Below are positions 25,009-34,655 of a stretch of 64,000 nt of DNA, piece by piece. Made by a program: the position numbers and the translations under genes. The stretch is from positions 62,001 through 126,000 of the forward strand of contig NZ_RCSU01000012.1 in assembly GCF_003991355.1 (NCBI RefSeq), written 5' to 3'. The notes under the pieces were generated by a model. The model searched no databases. It was not told the origin of the DNA and saw nothing but the letters and a program-made list of their open reading frames with translations. Origin of the DNA: Pseudoflavitalea rhizosphaerae (lineage in GTDB: Bacteria; Bacteroidota; Bacteroidia; Chitinophagales; Chitinophagaceae). Position 1 is the first letter of the stretch; each line of letters opens with the position of its first letter.

Positions 25009-27063
25009 ATGAGTGAAGCCTTATTTTTCGACCGGGACCTGAGTTGGTTATCATTTAACGAAAGGGTATTACAGGAAGCTGGCAACATAAGGGTGCCTCT
25101 TCTGGAAAGGATCAAATTCCTCAGCATCTATTCTTCCAATTCCGACGAGTTCTATCGTGTTCGGATGCCGGCCCTGATGGCGCTGGAAAGGATCCACCAG
25201 AAGTCGCCGCGCAAGGGGCTCCCGGCCTTTACTCATGTGCAGGAAGCCAACCAGCGCATTCACCTGCAACAACAACTGTTCGGAAATATCCTTCGCGGCA
25301 TCATTCCCGAACTGAAGGAAACGATCAACTGCGAGCTGGTGTTCAACCGCCCCATTCCCGAAGTAGTGCAGGCAGCAGCCACAGATTACTTCTTTACGCA
25401 GGTACTTGCATTCCTTCAGCCACAATATCTTTCCGATCGTCAGTCCAGCCTTTTCCCCGAAAACAACAAGATCTACCTGGCCGCCATCGGAAGCAGCAAA
25501 AGCAAAAGCCTGGAGCTGATCATTGTTAACGTGCCTTCCGATGCGCTTCCCCGCTTCTATACTATCAGGCATGAACAAACGCAATACATCCTTTTCCTGG
25601 AAGACATCATCCGTTACAACCTGCAACTGGTAATGCCGCAGGTGACCATCGAATCCTGCTATAGCTTTAAAGTTACCCGCGATGCAGCCCTGGAACTGGC
25701 TGATGAATATGAAGGGGACCTCGCGGAAAAAATAGAAAGACAGATCGCCAAACGCGATTTCGGGTTCGCTACCCGCCTGCTTTACGGCGCAGGTACACCT
25801 CCGGAATGCCTGCAGGCGCTCATCAATCTTTTCAACCTGGAAAAGGCCAGCATCATGGAAGGCGGTGTATACCATAACCTGAAGGACCTGTCCGGTCTTC
25901 CCATCAAAAACGATTTGCTGGAATATCCTCATTGGCCGGTGCTCACGCATCGCATGAATAACCTGCGAGGCTCTCTCCTGGAAGAGATTTCGCAAAAAGA
26001 CATCATTCTGCATGCGCCATATCAGTCGTTCAACACGGTATTGCGATTTTTCAATGAAGCCGCCCTCGACCCTTCCGTTGAAGAGATCTACGTAACCCTG
26101 TACCGTATTGCCAGCGACTCGCGCATCGCCACATCTCTGATCAGTGCTGCCCGCAACGGCAAGAAAGTAGTGGTATTTGTTGAGCTCAAGGCCCGCTTTG
26201 ATGAAGCCAATAATCTCCGTTGGTCGAAGAAACTAAAAGATGCAGGCGTAAAGATCATTTACAGCATTCCTACCCTCAAGGTACATGCGAAAGTGGCGCT
26301 GGTTAAAAGAATGATCAACAACAGGCCACAACATGCAGGATTACTCGCAACCGGTAATCTCAACGAAAGCACGGCCCGTTTTTACACCGATCATATATTA
26401 CTCACTGCTCACACGGGTATGCTGGCGGAGCTGGAACAACTCTTCGTTTTCCTTTCCGAGCGAAAAAAGCCGCTCACGCCCGGACTGCTGCCTTTCGCCC
26501 ACCTGCTGATTGCGCAGTTCAACCTGCTGGACCGCTTCATCCACCTCATCGACCGGGAGATCGACAATGCCCGCAACGGCCTTCCTGCCGGCATTATCAT
26601 CAAGCTGAATAATCTTGAAGAAAAAGTTCTGATAAGCAAGCTTTATGAGGCATCCAATGCAGGCGTTCGCATACAGATGATCGTAAGAAGCATCTGCTGT
26701 CTCATCCCCGGTATTCCCGGCATGAGCGAGAACATCACCATCAGGCGTATCGTTGACCGCTACCTCGAACACGGACGCGTTTTCATCTTCCAGAACAACA
26801 ATGACCCCCAGCTCTTCATGGGCTCGTCCGACTGGATGAACCGTAATATCTATCGCCGTATCGAAGTCTGTTTCCCCGTCTACAACCCTGTGATCAAAAC
26901 CGAGATCATGGAACTCATCAACCTTCAGTTAAAAGATAACATCCAGGCCGTTCAGCTCAACAACGAACTTCAAAATATCCCGATTCCACCATCAGATCCT
27001 GAGATCCGCTCCCAGCAAGCCATCAGCGTGCTGCTCAACGAGCGATATGGTTCCGGTAAATAA
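25009..27063 (+). CDS. ppk1: Polyphosphate kinase 1
   Basis: The 684-residue enzyme reversibly transfers the terminal phosphate of ATP to inorganic polyphosphate. The N-terminal domain (FFDRDLSWLSFNERVLQEA) and head domain are typical. The C-terminal phospholipase-D-like halves carry the autophosphorylated histidine in TLKVHAKVALVKR and the second active histidine in RYLEHGRVFIFQNN. The length is normal for PPK1. It is divergent from the lipid kinase with overlapping promoters. I see no exopolyphosphatase gene nearby. A 324-bp stretch without a gene follows. Confidence 0.97.
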   Translation: MSEALFFDRDLSWLSFNERVLQEAGNIRVPLLERIKFLSIYSSNSDEFYRVRMPALMALERIHQKSPRKGLPAFTHVQEANQRIHLQQQLFGNILRGIIPELKETINCELVFNRPIPEVVQAAATDYFFTQVLAFLQPQYLSDRQSSLFPENNKIYLAAIGSSKSKSLELIIVNVPSDALPRFYTIRHEQTQYILFLEDIIRYNLQLVMPQVTIESCYSFKVTRDAALELADEYEGDLAEKIERQIAKRDFGFATRLLYGAGTPPECLQALINLFNLEKASIMEGGVYHNLKDLSGLPIKNDLLEYPHWPVLTHRMNNLRGSLLEEISQKDIILHAPYQSFNTVLRFFNEAALDPSVEEIYVTLYRIASDSRIATSLISAARNGKKVVVFVELKARFDEANNLRWSKKLKDAGVKIIYSIPTLKVHAKVALVKRMINNRPQHAGLLATGNLNESTARFYTDHILLTAHTGMLAELEQLFVFLSERKKPLTPGLLPFAHLLIAQFNLLDRFIHLIDREIDNARNGLPAGIIIKLNNLEEKVLISKLYEASNAGVRIQMIVRSICCLIPGIPGMSENITIRRIVDRYLEHGRVFIFQNNNDPQLFMGSSDWMNRNIYRRIEVCFPVYNPVIKTEIMELINLQLKDNIQAVQLNNELQNIPIPPSDPEIRSQQAISVLLNERYGSGK

Positions 27064-27387
27064 CTGTAGGGAATACTCTTCAGCTCTAAATGCGAAGGAA
27101 TATGGAGAAAGGTTATAGGAAAGATGAATGAACAATATATACTAACATATCTGTATAAGCGATAACACAAAAACGGCAATGCAGCACCTGAAACTCTGGC
27201 GCTATCAGTGTGCCCATGCGAGCGGGGATTGCAAAAATCCGGCCTTGAAAACAAAAGCCTAGCAGCCTGGCTCTGCTTCACAGTCCCATCCAACCAACTG
27301 ACAGCCCAATAATCCCCCCCAAAGCGCCGGTTTGTTTTCCAGACGGTATTTTTGTAACCCCGTGAGCAGTGTAACCCCGTGAGCCAC
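27064..27387. other. Intergenic region between converging ppk1 and fabH
   Basis: No gene is recognised. The only structure seen is a tandem direct duplication of TGTAACCCCGTGAGC (27353-27367 and 27370-27384) just before the fabH stop. No strong terminator hairpin is visible for either gene. Confidence 0.6.
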
Positions 27388-28437
27388 TTACCAGCGAAGC
27401 AGCGCACTGGCCCACGTAAACCCGCTTCCGAACGCCGCCAGGCAAACAAGGTCGCCTTTATTGATCTTCCCTGCTTCCCAAGCTTCACAAAGCGCGATCG
27501 GCACAGATGCCGCCGTTGTATTCCCGTATTTCTGAATGTTATTGTAAACCTGGTCATCCCTCAGCCCCAGTTTCTGTTGCACGAACTGTGCAATGCGAAG
27601 ATTAGCCTGGTGAGGAATGAGCATGGTGAGGTCGGAAGGTTTGTAGTTGTTTTTATCCAATGCTTCCATGATCACTTCCGGGAATTTGACTACAGCTTTC
27701 TTGAATACAGAGGGGCCATCCATAAAGGGATAGTTCTGAGCTTTATCGATCATATCGTGGCTCATGAACATTTCTCCGATCTCTGCATCATCGAAGTCCG
27801 CGAGTTTTTGTTCCATCCAGTGATTGGCATGTGTACCGGGATTGTACATAGCGAGGATTTCCGCACTCTCGCCGTCAGAATGAAGATGCGTACTAAGTAA
27901 TCCGCGGTTCTCATCGGTGGAAGGTTGCAGCACTACAGCGCCGGCGCCATCTCCGAAGATCACACTGATTGCGCGGCCGCGTGTACTGAAGTCCAGTCCA
28001 AAACTATGTTTCTCGCTTCCGATCACAAGCACGTTCTTGTACATGCCCGAGCGGATGAACTGATCGGCTACACTGATGGCATACAGGAAACCGCTGCATT
28101 GGTTGCGAACATCGAGGGCGCCAATTTCTTTCATCTTCATGGCACGTTGCACCAATACGCCGCAGCCGGGAAAATAATAATCCGGGCTGAGGGTGGCGAA
28201 TACGATGAAGTCTATATCCTGTGGTGTGATGCCTGCTCTTTCGATGGCGATCTCAGCGGCTTTCACGCCCATGGTGGTAGTGGTTTCTTCTGTGCGGTGG
28301 GCATAGCGCCGTTCCTTGATGCCCGTCCTTTCCTGGATCCATTCATCACTGGTTTCCATGTAACGGGTAAGGTCCTGGTTGGTGACAACATTTTCGGGAA
28401 CATACTTGCCGATGCCGGCAATGACTGATCGGATCAT
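27388..28437 (-). CDS. fabH: 3-oxoacyl-ACP synthase III (KAS III)
   Basis: The 349-residue enzyme condenses acetyl-CoA (or another acyl-CoA starter) with malonyl-ACP to begin fatty-acid synthesis. The catalytic triad is visible: cysteine in RNQCSGFLYA (C114), histidine in IPHQANLRI and asparagine in YGNTTAAS. It is slightly longer than the E. coli type, with an extra segment around AMYNPGTHANHWMEQKL between the two thiolase halves, which I recall in other Bacteroidota KAS III proteins. No other fab genes adjoin it; Bacteroidota often have several fabH paralogs, so this copy may use a special starter. That last point is inference. Confidence 0.92.
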   Translation of the reverse strand: MIRSVIAGIGKYVPENVVTNQDLTRYMETSDEWIQERTGIKERRYAHRTEETTTTMGVKAAEIAIERAGITPQDIDFIVFATLSPDYYFPGCGVLVQRAMKMKEIGALDVRNQCSGFLYAISVADQFIRSGMYKNVLVIGSEKHSFGLDFSTRGRAISVIFGDGAGAVVLQPSTDENRGLLSTHLHSDGESAEILAMYNPGTHANHWMEQKLADFDDAEIGEMFMSHDMIDKAQNYPFMDGPSVFKKAVVKFPEVIMEALDKNNYKPSDLTMLIPHQANLRIAQFVQQKLGLRDDQVYNNIQKYGNTTAASVPIALCEAWEAGKINKGDLVCLAAFGSGFTWASALLRW

Positions 28438-28511
28438 ATAGCAAACACATTTTGATCCGGTAAATTACGGAAAGAAAAATTGCAGGGGAAATGAAACTAT
28501 TGCAAATGGAA

Positions 28512-29510
28512 CTATTGTTTGGGAAGCTGCAGTACTTCAGAAAGGAACTTCGCGGTTTCTCTTTCCACGCTTTCCACATCTTTTGATTTGATCCAGCTTC
28601 CGATCACGTGATTGCCTGCATTGGGGATGGCGATGGCGCGTTTCTTACCGGCGGGCGTTCCCAGTTCTTCATACATTTTTTTGATGGCGCTAACGCGAAC
28701 AACGCTATCGCGCTGCACATCATCTTTATAATAAAACATCACAAGCGTTGGTTGATCTACGCGGTGGAAAGTGGAGGGAGTCATGGATGTCTCCAGCAGT
28801 TCTTCCAGTTCCACAGCCGCTTCCAGTCTGTACCTGGGCTGCCAGTACTGGAGGTAAACCGGACGTGTATCCGATTTGGAATCGTTGAATTTACTTCCCT
28901 TCACCAGTCTTGCTATCTGCAATCCCCAGGGGTTGTTGAGCAGCCAGGCATTGGGATCATCGATCTCGATATTGGGGCTCATGAGCACCAGCGCATATAC
29001 GTCAGGGTATTCGGCGGCCAGCTTCAATGCCAGTGTGCCGCCGGTGGAAGTTCCCATGAGGATCACTTTTTCTCCCAGTTTACGTCCGATGGCGAGCGCA
29101 TCCCTGGCGGATTCCCAGTACTTGTCTGCCGTAAGGTTGGCCATGGCTTCCGTGGTATCGATGCCATGTTCGGCGAGCCTGCTGAGATAGAGATTACATC
29201 CGAATTGTTTCGCGATATTTTCATGAACAGGTGCGCCCTCTTCCTGCGAAGCAGAGAACCCGTGCAGGTAAACGATGGAAACCGGCGTTACATTTTTGGA
29301 AGAGTCGTTGAACCAGATGATGCGCGCTTCATTATCTTTTTTCAGTTTATGGGCTTCTTCTTCATTATGAACATAATCGATGAGGGCTTCTGCATCGGAG
29401 GGTACCATCGGCATATCGCTGGAGTAAACAGGTGCTTTAGGCTTGGGGCCCAGCAGGTAAACGATCAGGAGAAGCAGGGGAATAATAAAAAGCCAGTTCC
29501 TTTTCCGCAT
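28512..29510 (-). CDS. Membrane-anchored alpha/beta hydrolase
   Basis: The 332-residue protein has an N-terminal hydrophobic anchor (residues 5-22, WLFIIPLLLLIVYLLG), so the hydrolase domain is probably periplasmic. The fold shows VYLHGFSASQEEG (oxyanion region), the nucleophile elbow LMGTSTGGTLAL, an acid in FYYKDDVQRDS and a C-terminal histidine in NAGNHVIGSW. It resembles carboxylesterases/monoacylglycerol lipases. It lies 74 bp upstream of fabH on the same strand and could be co-transcribed with it, hinting at a lipid-related role. The substrate is unknown. Confidence 0.85.
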   Translation of the reverse strand: MRKRNWLFIIPLLLLIVYLLGPKPKAPVYSSDMPMVPSDAEALIDYVHNEEEAHKLKKDNEARIIWFNDSSKNVTPVSIVYLHGFSASQEEGAPVHENIAKQFGCNLYLSRLAEHGIDTTEAMANLTADKYWESARDALAIGRKLGEKVILMGTSTGGTLALKLAAEYPDVYALVLMSPNIEIDDPNAWLLNNPWGLQIARLVKGSKFNDSKSDTRPVYLQYWQPRYRLEAAVELEELLETSMTPSTFHRVDQPTLVMFYYKDDVQRDSVVRVSAIKKMYEELGTPAGKKRAIAIPNAGNHVIGSWIKSKDVESVERETAKFLSEVLQLPKQ

Positions 29511-29706
29511 GCAGTAAATTTGAATATGAAATTAAAGGATTTCCGGAAACCATGAATGCGGAAACAGGTAAATACATAATGATAACAGGGGTGCTGATAT
29601 TCCGGAAATTCCGACTATTCCATCAGCCAACCTACTGGTTATCAAACCCCTGCGTTTCTTTCTCCCAAGCCCGGTTTTACCAAAATATAAAGTTTGGCCA
29701 ATGCTC

Positions 29707-29736
29707 TTGCCCTCCCGTTGAATTAACGTACCTTTG
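29707..29736 (+). promoter_or_regulatory. Promoter of typA
   Basis: A -33 TTG (29707-29709) is separated by 19 bp from a perfect -7 TACCTTTG (29729-29736), giving the standard Bacteroidota promoter. The leader to the typA ATG is about 65-70 bases. Confidence 0.7.
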
Positions 29737-29808
29737 CGCCTCAAAAAAATGGTGATGCCGGAAGGCTGAAAAAGCACTTAACACACCGGCAGAACAACAC
29801 TCACGATT

Positions 29809-31614
29809 ATGAATATTCGCAACATAGCGATCATCGCGCACGTAGACCACGGAAAAACAACGCTTGTAGACAAGATCCTGCACGCAACCAAAGTATTCCG
29901 TGACAACCAGGAAACAGGTGAACTGATCATGGACAGTAACGATCTCGAAAGAGAACGCGGAATCACCATCTTCAGTAAGAATGCCGCCGTAACCTACAAA
30001 GATGTTAAGATCAATGTGATCGATACCCCCGGCCACGCCGACTTTGGTGGTGAGGTAGAACGTGTACTGAAAATGGCCGATGGTGTTTGCCTGCTGGTAG
30101 ACGCTTTTGAAGGACCTATGCCACAAACCAGGTTCGTACTCCAGAAAGCACTTCAGCTCAACCTGAAACCAATTGTGATCATCAATAAAGTGGATAAGCC
30201 AAACTGCCGTCCTGATGAAGTTCATGATGCAGTATTCGAGCTTTTCTTCAACCTCGACGCTACTGAAGAGCAGCTCGACTTCCCTACCTACTACGGTTCC
30301 GGTAAGAACGGCTGGTTCAATGATTCTCTCACTCCATGCGACGATATCACTCCGCTCCTGGACGGTATCATCAAACATGTACCAGCTCCCAAAGTGAGCG
30401 AGGGCCCGCTGCAAATGCAGATCACTTCTCTCGATTACTCTTCTTTCCTTGGCCGCATCGCTATCGGTAAGGTATCGAGAGGTTCAATCAAGGAGAACCA
30501 ACCTATTGCCCTGATGCAGGCCGACGGCTCTATCAGGAAATCGAGAGTGAAAGAGCTGTATGTGTTCGAAGGAATGGGTAAGAAGAAAGTTAGCGAAGTA
30601 TTTGCCGGCGATCTTTGCGCGGTGGTAGGCCTGGAAGATTTCAATATTGGCGACACAGTGGCTGATGCTGAAAATCCTGAAGCATTGCCGATCATCAGCG
30701 TTGATGAACCAACCATGAACATGTTGTTCTCAGTAAACAACTCTCCTTTCTTCGGCAGGGATGGTAAGTTCGTTACCAGCCGTCACCTCCGTGACCGCCT
30801 GATGAAGGAAACAGAAAAGAACCTGGCGCTGAAAGTTACCGATAGTGAAGAAGGCGATAGCCTGGTAGTATACGGTCGTGGTATCCTCCACCTCGGTGTA
30901 CTCATTGAAACCATGCGTCGTGAAGGATATGAGCTCACTGTGGGTCAGCCGCAGGTGATCGTGAAAGAGATCGACGGAAAGAAATGTGAGCCTTACGAAA
31001 CACTGGTAGTAGACGTTCCGCAGGAATTCGCATCCAAAGTGATCGACCTCGTTACACGTCGCAAAGGTGAAATGCTGGTGATGGAAACGAAAGGAGAAAT
31101 GCAACACCTGGAATTCGATATTCCTTCAAGAGGTCTGATCGGTCTGCGTACACAGATGCTCACCGCTACAACCGGTGAAGCAGTGATGGCGCACCGTTTC
31201 AGCGAATACAAACCCTGGAAAGGCGTTATCCCCGGAAGGAACAACGGTGTACTGCTCTCCAAGAACACAGAAAAAACAACCGGTTATTCCATCGATAAAC
31301 TGCAGGACCGCGGGACCTTCTTCGTTGATCCGGGTGAAGATGTATATGCAGGCATGATCATTGCCGAGCATATCAAACCGGGCGACCTGGTAGTGAATGC
31401 CACCGAAGGCAAGAAGCTCACCAACCACCGCGCCAGCGGTAGCGATGATGCAACACGCATCGCTCCCAAAACCCTGATGACGCTCGAAGAGTGCATGGAA
31501 TATATCCAGCACGACGAATGCATCGAGGTTACCCCCAACTACATCCGTATGCGTAAAACCATCCTGGATGAGGAAGAAAGAAAGAAAGTAGCCAAGAGCA
31601 TGGCGATCTCTTAA
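29809..31614 (+). CDS. typA: Translational GTPase TypA/BipA
   Basis: The 601-residue protein is a ribosome-binding GTPase related to EF-G, involved in ribosome assembly and stress or cold growth. The G domain shows G1 [15 protein letters not shown], the G2/G3 region [11 protein letters not shown] and [14 protein letters not shown], and G4 INKVDKPN. Domain 2, EF-G-like domains and the BipA-specific C-terminal part ([20 protein letters not shown]) follow in order. The full length is present. It has its own promoter and a terminator 34 bp after the stop. Confidence 0.98.
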   Translation: MNIRNIAIIAHVDHGKTTLVDKILHATKVFRDNQETGELIMDSNDLERERGITIFSKNAAVTYKDVKINVIDTPGHADFGGEVERVLKMADGVCLLVDAFEGPMPQTRFVLQKALQLNLKPIVIINKVDKPNCRPDEVHDAVFELFFNLDATEEQLDFPTYYGSGKNGWFNDSLTPCDDITPLLDGIIKHVPAPKVSEGPLQMQITSLDYSSFLGRIAIGKVSRGSIKENQPIALMQADGSIRKSRVKELYVFEGMGKKKVSEVFAGDLCAVVGLEDFNIGDTVADAENPEALPIISVDEPTMNMLFSVNNSPFFGRDGKFVTSRHLRDRLMKETEKNLALKVTDSEEGDSLVVYGRGILHLGVLIETMRREGYELTVGQPQVIVKEIDGKKCEPYETLVVDVPQEFASKVIDLVTRRKGEMLVMETKGEMQHLEFDIPSRGLIGLRTQMLTATTGEAVMAHRFSEYKPWKGVIPGRNNGVLLSKNTEKTTGYSIDKLQDRGTFFVDPGEDVYAGMIIAEHIKPGDLVVNATEGKKLTNHRASGSDDATRIAPKTLMTLEECMEYIQHDECIEVTPNYIRMRKTILDEEERKKVAKSMAIS

Positions 31615-31648
31615 TGAGGCATATTCTCCGGATTAAATAAATAAGCGA

Positions 31649-31677
31649 AAGGCTGTCTGTAACAGGATGGCCTTTTT
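31649..31677 (+). terminator. Terminator of typA
   Basis: AAGGC and GGCCTT flank an imperfect stem with CTGT/ACAG at its centre, followed by TTTTT, shortly after the typA stop. Confidence 0.6.
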
Positions 31678-31884
31678 GCATTCCCGTATTCTTGTAAGGC
31701 CCTGCTCCTGGATGCCGAACGGCAATAATCCTGTATGACCGGACCCAATTGTTAAACTGAAAAAATGATGCAACCATTCTGTAACAATGGAGAAAGTGCT
31801 GCGTCTTATTATGTATACAAGCAAACGCGCAGATGCTTCAGGGAAACCAACAAACAATTAAAACATCTTTCTAAAAATATTACC

Positions 31885-32331
31885 ATGAAAAAGTTATTCA
31901 TCGTTGCAATGATTCTTCTGACAGGATTAAGCACAACCTTCGCAAACTCACGTGAAACAGTAAACGAAAAAATAGCCAAAGCATTCACCGAAGATTTCGC
32001 CGGTGCGCAGGATGTAAAATGGGAGAACAAAGAGAATTTCGCCAAAGCCACTTTCACTCTCGGCAGCCAGGTGATGTTCGCCTTCTACTCTCAGGATGGA
32101 GATCTGCTGGGCGTTACAAGGAATATCGTTTCTTCCCAGCTGCCTATCAATCTGCTCTCCGAACTGAAAAAAGGATACAGCAGCTACTGGATCACAGACC
32201 TCTTTGAAATGGGCCACAACAACAACACAACCTATTATGTTACCCTGGAGAACAGCACTCACACTGTAGTACTGAAATCAACCGGAACAGAGGGTTGGAA
32301 CGTGTTCAGCCGCACAAAGAAACCTGCATAA
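31885..32331 (+). CDS. Small exported protein, PepSY/BLIP-like fold suspected
   Basis: I use the ATG at 31885 (148 residues, MKKLFIVAMILL), which begins a signal peptide cleaved after TTFA; the frame upstream of it is uncharged leader and is not used. The mature region reads EKIAKAFTEDFAGAQDVKWE, then ATFTLGSQVMFAFYSQDGDLLG, alternating strands and short helices. This is like the small secreted PepSY-like (beta-lactamase-inhibitor-like) proteins common in Chitinophagaceae. These are thought to bind or inhibit other proteins; no function is known for this one. A strong terminator follows, so it is a single-gene unit. Confidence 0.75.
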   Translation: MKKLFIVAMILLTGLSTTFANSRETVNEKIAKAFTEDFAGAQDVKWENKENFAKATFTLGSQVMFAFYSQDGDLLGVTRNIVSSQLPINLLSELKKGYSSYWITDLFEMGHNNNTTYYVTLENSTHTVVLKSTGTEGWNVFSRTKKPA

Positions 32332-32370
32332 CAAAATTCAGGACCGTAATAAAGTATAGCCAGAAAAACA

Positions 32371-32404
32371 AAATGGTGTATCATGCCGATACACCATTTT
32401 TCAT
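32371..32404 (+). terminator. Strong terminator of the small exported protein gene
   Basis: AAATGGTGTATC (32371-32382) pairs perfectly with GATACACCATTT (32388-32399) around a 5-base loop and is followed by a T run. Confidence 0.85.
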
Positions 32405-32469
32405 TTAAGCCTTTTCAATGGTAGTTTTTACCGGTTGTAAATACTGTAGCTGGTAATGGATTTGAGTTG

Positions 32470-32477
32470 TATTTTTG
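32470..32477 (+). promoter_or_regulatory. -7 promoter element of the small CxxC membrane protein gene
   Basis: TATTTTTG matches TAnnTTTG exactly, 21 bp before the ATG at 32499. No clear -33 element is seen. It overlaps the TTG at 32475 that would otherwise open the frame. Confidence 0.5.
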
Positions 32478-32498
32478 CATACCTATAATTCCATGATC

Positions 32499-32717
32499 AT
32501 GAAAACGTGGCGTAAGATCATCTTCATATTAAGTTTGGTTGTTATCTCAGCAGCAACTGCAACTGCGCAATGTTCAATCTGCACAAAAACTGCGCAGCAA
32601 CTGGGTGAAAAGCCGGCCAAGGCCTTGAATACCGGTATCGTTTACCTGGCATTTACGCCTATTGCCATCATTGGTATTGTGGCATACAGGTGGTACAAGG
32701 GTAATAAGGCTGCATAA
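32499..32717 (+). CDS. Small membrane protein with CSIC motif
   Basis: The 72-residue protein (MKTWRKIIF; an ATG two codons upstream at 32493 is equally possible) has an N-terminal signal or membrane helix ending ATATAQ. Immediately after it comes QCSICTKTAQQLGEKPAKAL, and then a second hydrophobic helix YLAFTPIAIIGIVAYRWYKG. The pair of cysteines two residues apart just outside the membrane could bind metal or be redox-active. I recall related small proteins with a CSxC motif and one helix as common in Bacteroidota, without a proven role. It is preceded by a terminator and has its own -7 element, so it is probably monocistronic. Confidence 0.75.
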   Translation: MKTWRKIIFILSLVVISAATATAQCSICTKTAQQLGEKPAKALNTGIVYLAFTPIAIIGIVAYRWYKGNKAA

Positions 32718-32785
32718 TTTCGGCTGTACTCTTAGAAGCTTCAATACTTTTTCAATTCTTCTTTGTATGTAGAGACGGAGAACAA

Positions 32786-33676
32786 TCAGAGCCAGGATTG
32801 CACGAAACGGTAAAGATTGAAATGTCCCTCCTGTAAAGCCGCTTCCACAGCGTTTTTCAATTGGTCTTTACTGAGTCCTTTCATCCTGTATTGCTGGATC
32901 AGGAACCAGGCCCGTTCCGTTAGCAGCCAGGGCTTTTTGGATTCATGCATGGGGTGTTGCAGAAACTCTGTGATCTTTTCGAAGAGCTTGTCCACTCCTT
33001 CTTTCTGCGAAGCCACTGTTTTCACCACAGCAATTTCATACTGATGAGTAGTGAATACAGGCGCCAGCATGAGCCGGAGATTCTTCACAAAAAGATCTGC
33101 GCCAGGACGGTCGGCTTTGTTCACAACAAAAATATCGGCGATCTCCATGAGGCCGGCTTTCATGGTTTGCACTTCATCGCCGGCTTCAGGCACTACCACC
33201 ACAACGGTAATATCGGCGAGGCCAACAATTTCCACTTCGCTTTGTCCTACGCCTACTGTTTCCACAATTACATAATCGAAGTCTGCGGCTTTCATCAGTT
33301 CTGTGATCTCGATGATCCTGGGATGCAGTCCACCCAATGAGCCGCGTGTAGCGAGCGAACGGATATAAACGCCGGGATGATCGTACCATTCACTCATGCG
33401 GATACGGTCTCCCAGCAGCGCTCCAAAATTGAAGGGAGAAGATGGATCAACGCAAAGTACGCCCACTTTCATTCCTTTGGCTGTGAGCACTCCTATCATC
33501 GCATCCACGAGTGTTGACTTTCCCGCTCCCGGAGGGCCGGTGATACCGATGATCTTTGTATGGCCAGTTTCCGGGATTGAGGCCAATAACTGGTCATAGC
33601 CTTCCACTTCATTTTCCACGTAAGAGATGGCCCTGGCCAGGCTCTTGCGGTTCCCGCCTCTGATCTTTTCCAGCAT
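32786..33676 (-). CDS. meaB: Methylmalonyl-CoA mutase-associated GTPase MeaB (ArgK family)
   Basis: I prefer the ATG at 33674-33676 (296 residues, MLEKIRGGNRKSL); a TTG six codons upstream is possible. The protein protects and loads adenosylcobalamin into methylmalonyl-CoA mutase. The P-loop ITGPPGAGKSTLVDAM, the switch region ETVGVGQSEVEI and the NKxD motif VVNKADRPGADLF are all present. The mutase genes themselves are not in this window. It lies 64 bp upstream, on the same strand, of nothing else on its 3' side; the two glycosyltransferases follow on its 5' side in the same orientation but after an 82-bp gap. Confidence 0.95.
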   Translation of the reverse strand: MLEKIRGGNRKSLARAISYVENEVEGYDQLLASIPETGHTKIIGITGPPGAGKSTLVDAMIGVLTAKGMKVGVLCVDPSSPFNFGALLGDRIRMSEWYDHPGVYIRSLATRGSLGGLHPRIIEITELMKAADFDYVIVETVGVGQSEVEIVGLADITVVVVVPEAGDEVQTMKAGLMEIADIFVVNKADRPGADLFVKNLRLMLAPVFTTHQYEIAVVKTVASQKEGVDKLFEKITEFLQHPMHESKKPWLLTERAWFLIQQYRMKGLSKDQLKNAVEAALQEGHFNLYRFVQSWL

Positions 33677-33758
33677 TGATGGCCAGTTGGTCAAGAGAGA
33701 AATATTTTATTCCGGATTAGCAAATATCGTTCAATCTTGTTTTAGCTGATGGGCAGCA

Positions 33759-34628
33759 TTAGATGATCCTGTAATTGCGGAAATCGAAGAGCCGGATACC
33801 GGTCTTCTTTTCAAACCAGTACAATATCTTTCCTTTTATCGAAAATCTTTTACGCGACACGTCGAGATCTATCTGCCAGTTATGGCTGGCCACACGAGGC
33901 ATCATTACCATCGGATGGGAACCGGTGAACCTTTCCAGCGAATCGAAATCCGAGAAATCGAAGAAATCCTGTTCCTGCAGTTTTTGCGCTCCCAGCACAT
34001 CTTCCGACCAATATTGTTTCACGTTCAGGTGCTTGGCAAGCATTTGCTTTGGGCTTTTTACCCAACCATAGTGATATACAAAAGCATCGATCTGTTTTAC
34101 GTTCAATTTTTCTCGTTCGCGGCGGAAGCCCTGCGCGTCTTTGTACGACTGAATGGTTTTATCGTTGCGGATGATGCGAACCTCTTTATGGTACCACCGG
34201 CGGCTGTCACCGATATAATCGAAAGTGCCATAAAAATGGAGATAATTGAAGAGCAGGCCATCCACCCTTTTGTCGTCTTTGTATCTTTCTGCCGCCTTTA
34301 CAATGGCGGCGTGGTACTGTTCGTGCACCACTTCATCGCCCTGGATATAGAAGGCCCAATCGTATTCTTCCGGGATATGGCTGAATGCTTTATCAGTTTC
34401 GAGGGCCAGTACTACCCCACCTTTCCGGGCATTCGGATCCCAAACAGTCTTAATAATCTTTATCTTTTCAGAAGGTATATTCTGGATCAATTGAAGGGTG
34501 TCGTCTTCGCTTTCTCCTACAGCAACAATCATCAGATCAACCACAGGTAAAATGGATGCTATCGCTTCCACAATAGGATAGTCATTCAGTATTGCATTTC
34601 TAATGATGGTAAATCCTGCTATTTTCAT
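33759..34628 (-). CDS. Glycosyltransferase family 2-like protein
   Basis: The 289-residue protein has a shortened GT-A-type start (MKIAGFTIIRNAILNDYPIV), a nucleotide-sugar-like region (LMIVAVGESEDDTLQLIQNI) and WAFYIQGDEVVHEQYH in place of the usual DxD. This QGDE type is seen in other GT2-like proteins that act on surface polysaccharides. The basic C-terminus ends with an RKRFSIKGKILYWFEKK helix that could touch the membrane. It lies 27 bp downstream of another GT2 gene, so the pair probably acts on the same glycan. The sugar and acceptor are unknown. Confidence 0.8.
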   Translation of the reverse strand: MKIAGFTIIRNAILNDYPIVEAIASILPVVDLMIVAVGESEDDTLQLIQNIPSEKIKIIKTVWDPNARKGGVVLALETDKAFSHIPEEYDWAFYIQGDEVVHEQYHAAIVKAAERYKDDKRVDGLLFNYLHFYGTFDYIGDSRRWYHKEVRIIRNDKTIQSYKDAQGFRREREKLNVKQIDAFVYHYGWVKSPKQMLAKHLNVKQYWSEDVLGAQKLQEQDFFDFSDFDSLERFTGSHPMVMMPRVASHNWQIDLDVSRKRFSIKGKILYWFEKKTGIRLFDFRNYRII

Positions 34629-34655
34629 GAATGCACTTTTTGAGAGGTTCCAGGG

